From positions 1-40,000 of the forward strand of contig KV908355.1 of NCBI GenBank assembly GCA_002005505.1: 40,000 bases of DNA. Direction: 5' to 3'. Positions 28,001 to 40,000 of the stretch are shown here, piece after piece. The notes beneath the pieces were generated by a model. That model had not been told where the DNA came from. It did no database searches and saw only the letters and a program-made list of their open reading frames with translations. Each line of letters begins with the position of its first letter. Positions within the stretch are counted from its first letter, which is position 1. Made by a program: the position numbers and the translations under genes. The stretch comes from Botryococcus braunii (taxonomy: Eukaryota > Chlorophyta > Trebouxiophyceae).

Positions 28001-28620
28001 CTGCGAAGCACATGTTTGCACCGTTGAGCCCCTCCATTGCGGACGAAAATGGTTCTCCGGCTGGTCTGGTCTCGTGTGAGAAGACCATATGACAACACCG
28101 ACGACTAAGCGATCATTACATTGGAGGTGTTCTGTGTACGGAGGCCATGCCCCAAGCCTATGAGATATCCACGGTCCCTCCCCCCCCCCCCCCCCGGGGG
28201 CTTCCAAAGCACACACGCGCGCGCGCTCGTTACTGGCGTCGTGCAATGAGGGCGTCCACTGAGGGTACACCTGAATGTAGTAGACCGGCCTGAGGTTATA
28301 TAATATGTATGGCCAGTGGGTCTTTGCGTGGGAATTAATTAAGGGCTCTCACGGTGAGAGTCTCACCCCCATCTTCAGAAAAACTTGTTGAGTGTGCATG
28401 ACCCGGCACACGCGGAACATAGATTATGTAAGCACAAGAAGTACGCCCCGTTCCCACTCTACATACACGAACCTCCTACCCACCCAGCATAACCCTACGG
28501 CCTTGAGGGACAACATAGACAGATCAAACTTCCCGCGTGGTACTATTGCTCCCGGGGGGTTGTCAGAATAAAAAGTGAAGAGTGAGGGCGGAGGGGTTTT
28601 CTGTGTGATCTGCAAGATCT

Positions 28621-28856
28621 AAGGTAGTAACAATCAGATATAGATGATCAATATACACACATGTATATCATCCAAGTTCTGCACCAATTCGATAATGCAC
28701 AAGCACTCAATTGAGAAGAATTGGTGCACAATCAGATTAGACAACTGCTTTCAAGGAATTACTCACACACAGTGAGAAGAGAAGAAAGCAATACAAAGAG
28801 AAGACAGACGAGTCAATCAGAAGACGGCTTAACGAAGCCTTTAGAGATCGAATGAC
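28621..28856 (+). repeat. Modular repeat, compact copy A
   Basis: Three blocks (AAGGTAGTAACAAT from 28621; GCACCAATTCGATAATGC from 28681; AGATTAGACAACTGC from 28734) follow each other directly. The same blocks in the same order form copy B. Block two contains TGCACCAATTC and its exact complement GAATTGGTGCA as a hairpin. Confidence 0.85.
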
Positions 28857-28906
28857 TTACAACATTGAACGAACACACGCACTATCAAGCATTACCTGCA
28901 GGATCC

Positions 28907-29296
28907 AAGGTAGTAACAATTAGATATAGATAATCAATATACACACATGTATATCCTCCTGTAGAGCACACTACTACCTTCAGTATCTTGCATGTTCGAT
29001 AAACTTACTAATCACGTATGACAACGTTACACCAACACGACTCACCAAGTATTGCACCAATTCGATAATGCACAAGCACTCAATTGTGAAGAATTTGGTG
29101 CACAATCTTTTAAATTAACACAGTTATGTCAGTAATTAACTACCATTCAGCATTCACAGTCGACTACGAAACAAGACCGTATGAGTCTTGCCAGATTAGA
29201 CAACTGCTTTCAAGGAATTACTCACACACAGTGAGAAGAGAAGCAAGCAAGACAAAGAGGAGACGGCTTAAAGAAGCCTTCAGAGATCGAATGACT
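28907..29296 (+). repeat. Modular repeat, expanded copy B
   Basis: The same three blocks start at 28907, 29054 and 29193, but extra DNA separates them, roughly 90 bp between the first two and 80 bp between the last two. No gene seen. Confidence 0.85.
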
Positions 29297-30065
29297 GCCT
29301 GTCCTTCCGGGTTCTACGCCCATCACTACTGAGATCAGCGCGTGAAGATTGCGCTGTTCAGCAATACACCTGACCCTTTTCCTGAACTCGGGTCTCACTA
29401 ATGGTCCAGAAGTACAGGTTTTGGACCCTTATCCTAAAAGTACTCACATGCACTTATTTATTAAGGATAACTGCATGTTTTCCAGCCACTAAAAGATGGA
29501 AGTATACGACAGCCATATAAGGTTTATCCTTCAATACATTAATACCCATAAATTGATTGCTTTAGCCAGTGTCAAGGCATCCTCACCTTAACTGCTAAGT
29601 TAACTCACAGCTAATTAATTAATAATAAATACCTCAAATTAACATGACATGATGAAGCAGAAAACCCAACAGTTAGCCTACCAGACAATGTGGCTACCCC
29701 AGGACCTGTTGTTGCAATATAGTACTCTTTGCATAGAGGGTAACAGATGAATTTCTGTTGCGACAATTATTTGCAATTGTAAGTTTGATTGGGAAGTGTT
29801 ACTGGCACTGCATCGTACCTGTTCCAATTTCCTAATGAAGTACACTGAGCAACACAAAAGCATTGTACATCAGTCTGCCGAAGCATGCCCGAGGTTTCCA
29901 GAAGTCCGTAGTTGCTCCTTATTGTGGTCTTCTGAGAGTTTTAATATATTGTCGTATCTTAGTATCAGTTTAAGCGTTTGGTTTGTTATTGCAGCGAATC
30001 AACATCTGTGGGTTCCTCCCGTCGGCAGAATCGATCTTGTCTTGGAGTCGTTGTAAGTGCACGAG

Positions 30066-39878
<9,813 letters not shown>

Positions 39879-40000
39879 GTTATGACCAGCTAATCTGGGA
39901 TGTTTTAAGCTCATGTTCCTGCTGAGGCAGCAGCGACCAGTATGTAGCACCATATTTGAAAGGTGGTGACAGTTAAGAAATGTACGTAAACCAATCAGGT
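39879..40000 (+). other. FES1 3' untranslated region or flank
   Basis: Follows the FES1 stop; no polyadenylation signal recognised before the window ends. Confidence 0.6.

Larger units (their letters stand above)
22497..30065. other. 7.6-kb region with no recognisable gene
   Basis: Short open frames occur on both strands (for example 25049-25438, 27183-27386, 27390-27644), but none shows a known domain, consistent splice context or composition distinct from its surroundings. It contains a (GT)n tract, an 18-bp minisatellite, a duplicated modular repeat and a C/G homopolymer palindrome near 28180-28200. It may hold the 3' part of the NLP-type gene and the promoter of the FES1 gene. Confidence 0.6.

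Noticed and set aside
28386..29671. LTR bounded by TGTTG and CAACA
   Set aside because: Flanks show no target duplication (AAACT against GTTAG) and there is no polypurine tract or primer site.

Overview
The window is nuclear DNA from a photosynthetic eukaryote of the green lineage. It carries spliced genes with long introns, a plant-type chromovirus, a Copia element and very dense microsatellites and minisatellites. The gene content (an NLP/RWP-RK transcription factor and an HSPBP1/FES1 co-chaperone) points to a streptophyte. A charophyte alga such as Chara is my best guess, but the sequence alone cannot fix this.

Layout. 1-12884: three retroelements nested in each other. A Ty1/Copia element, whose 5' end lies left of the window, was split inside its reverse transcriptase by a Ty3/Gypsy chromovirus (1689-10886, 241-bp LTRs differing at one base, 5-bp target duplication). 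The Gypsy gag was itself split by a 2.7-kb element with 982-bp terminal direct repeats and a 15-bp target duplication (2389-5063), whose class I cannot assign. 12885-13692: a foldback sequence and a palindrome-rich stretch with five TGAGCAC motifs. 13693-22496: an NLP-type gene, assembled from exons with matching splice sites and phase except for unresolved gaps. Its RWPxRK signature reads SWPRRE. 22497-30065: 7.6 kb with no recognisable gene, only repeats. 30066-39878: a complete eight-exon FES1/HSPBP1 gene (330 residues predicted) whose last intron is 4.3 kb and full of repeats. The rest is its 3' flank.

Both host genes and all assignable elements lie on the + strand. Nothing links the two host genes in function. 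The NLP family mediates nitrate-responsive transcription, and FES1 is a nucleotide exchange factor for cytosolic Hsp70.

Most notable: the unclassified terminal-repeat element; the three-frame expression layout of the young Gypsy element (an ATGA stop/start overlap, then a canonical -1 slippery heptamer abutting a stop); the altered RWP-RK signature; and a 57-bp tandem repeat that re-copies an exon/donor junction inside the RWP-RK domain's intron. The Gypsy and the innermost element are nearly unmutated, so both insertions look recent.
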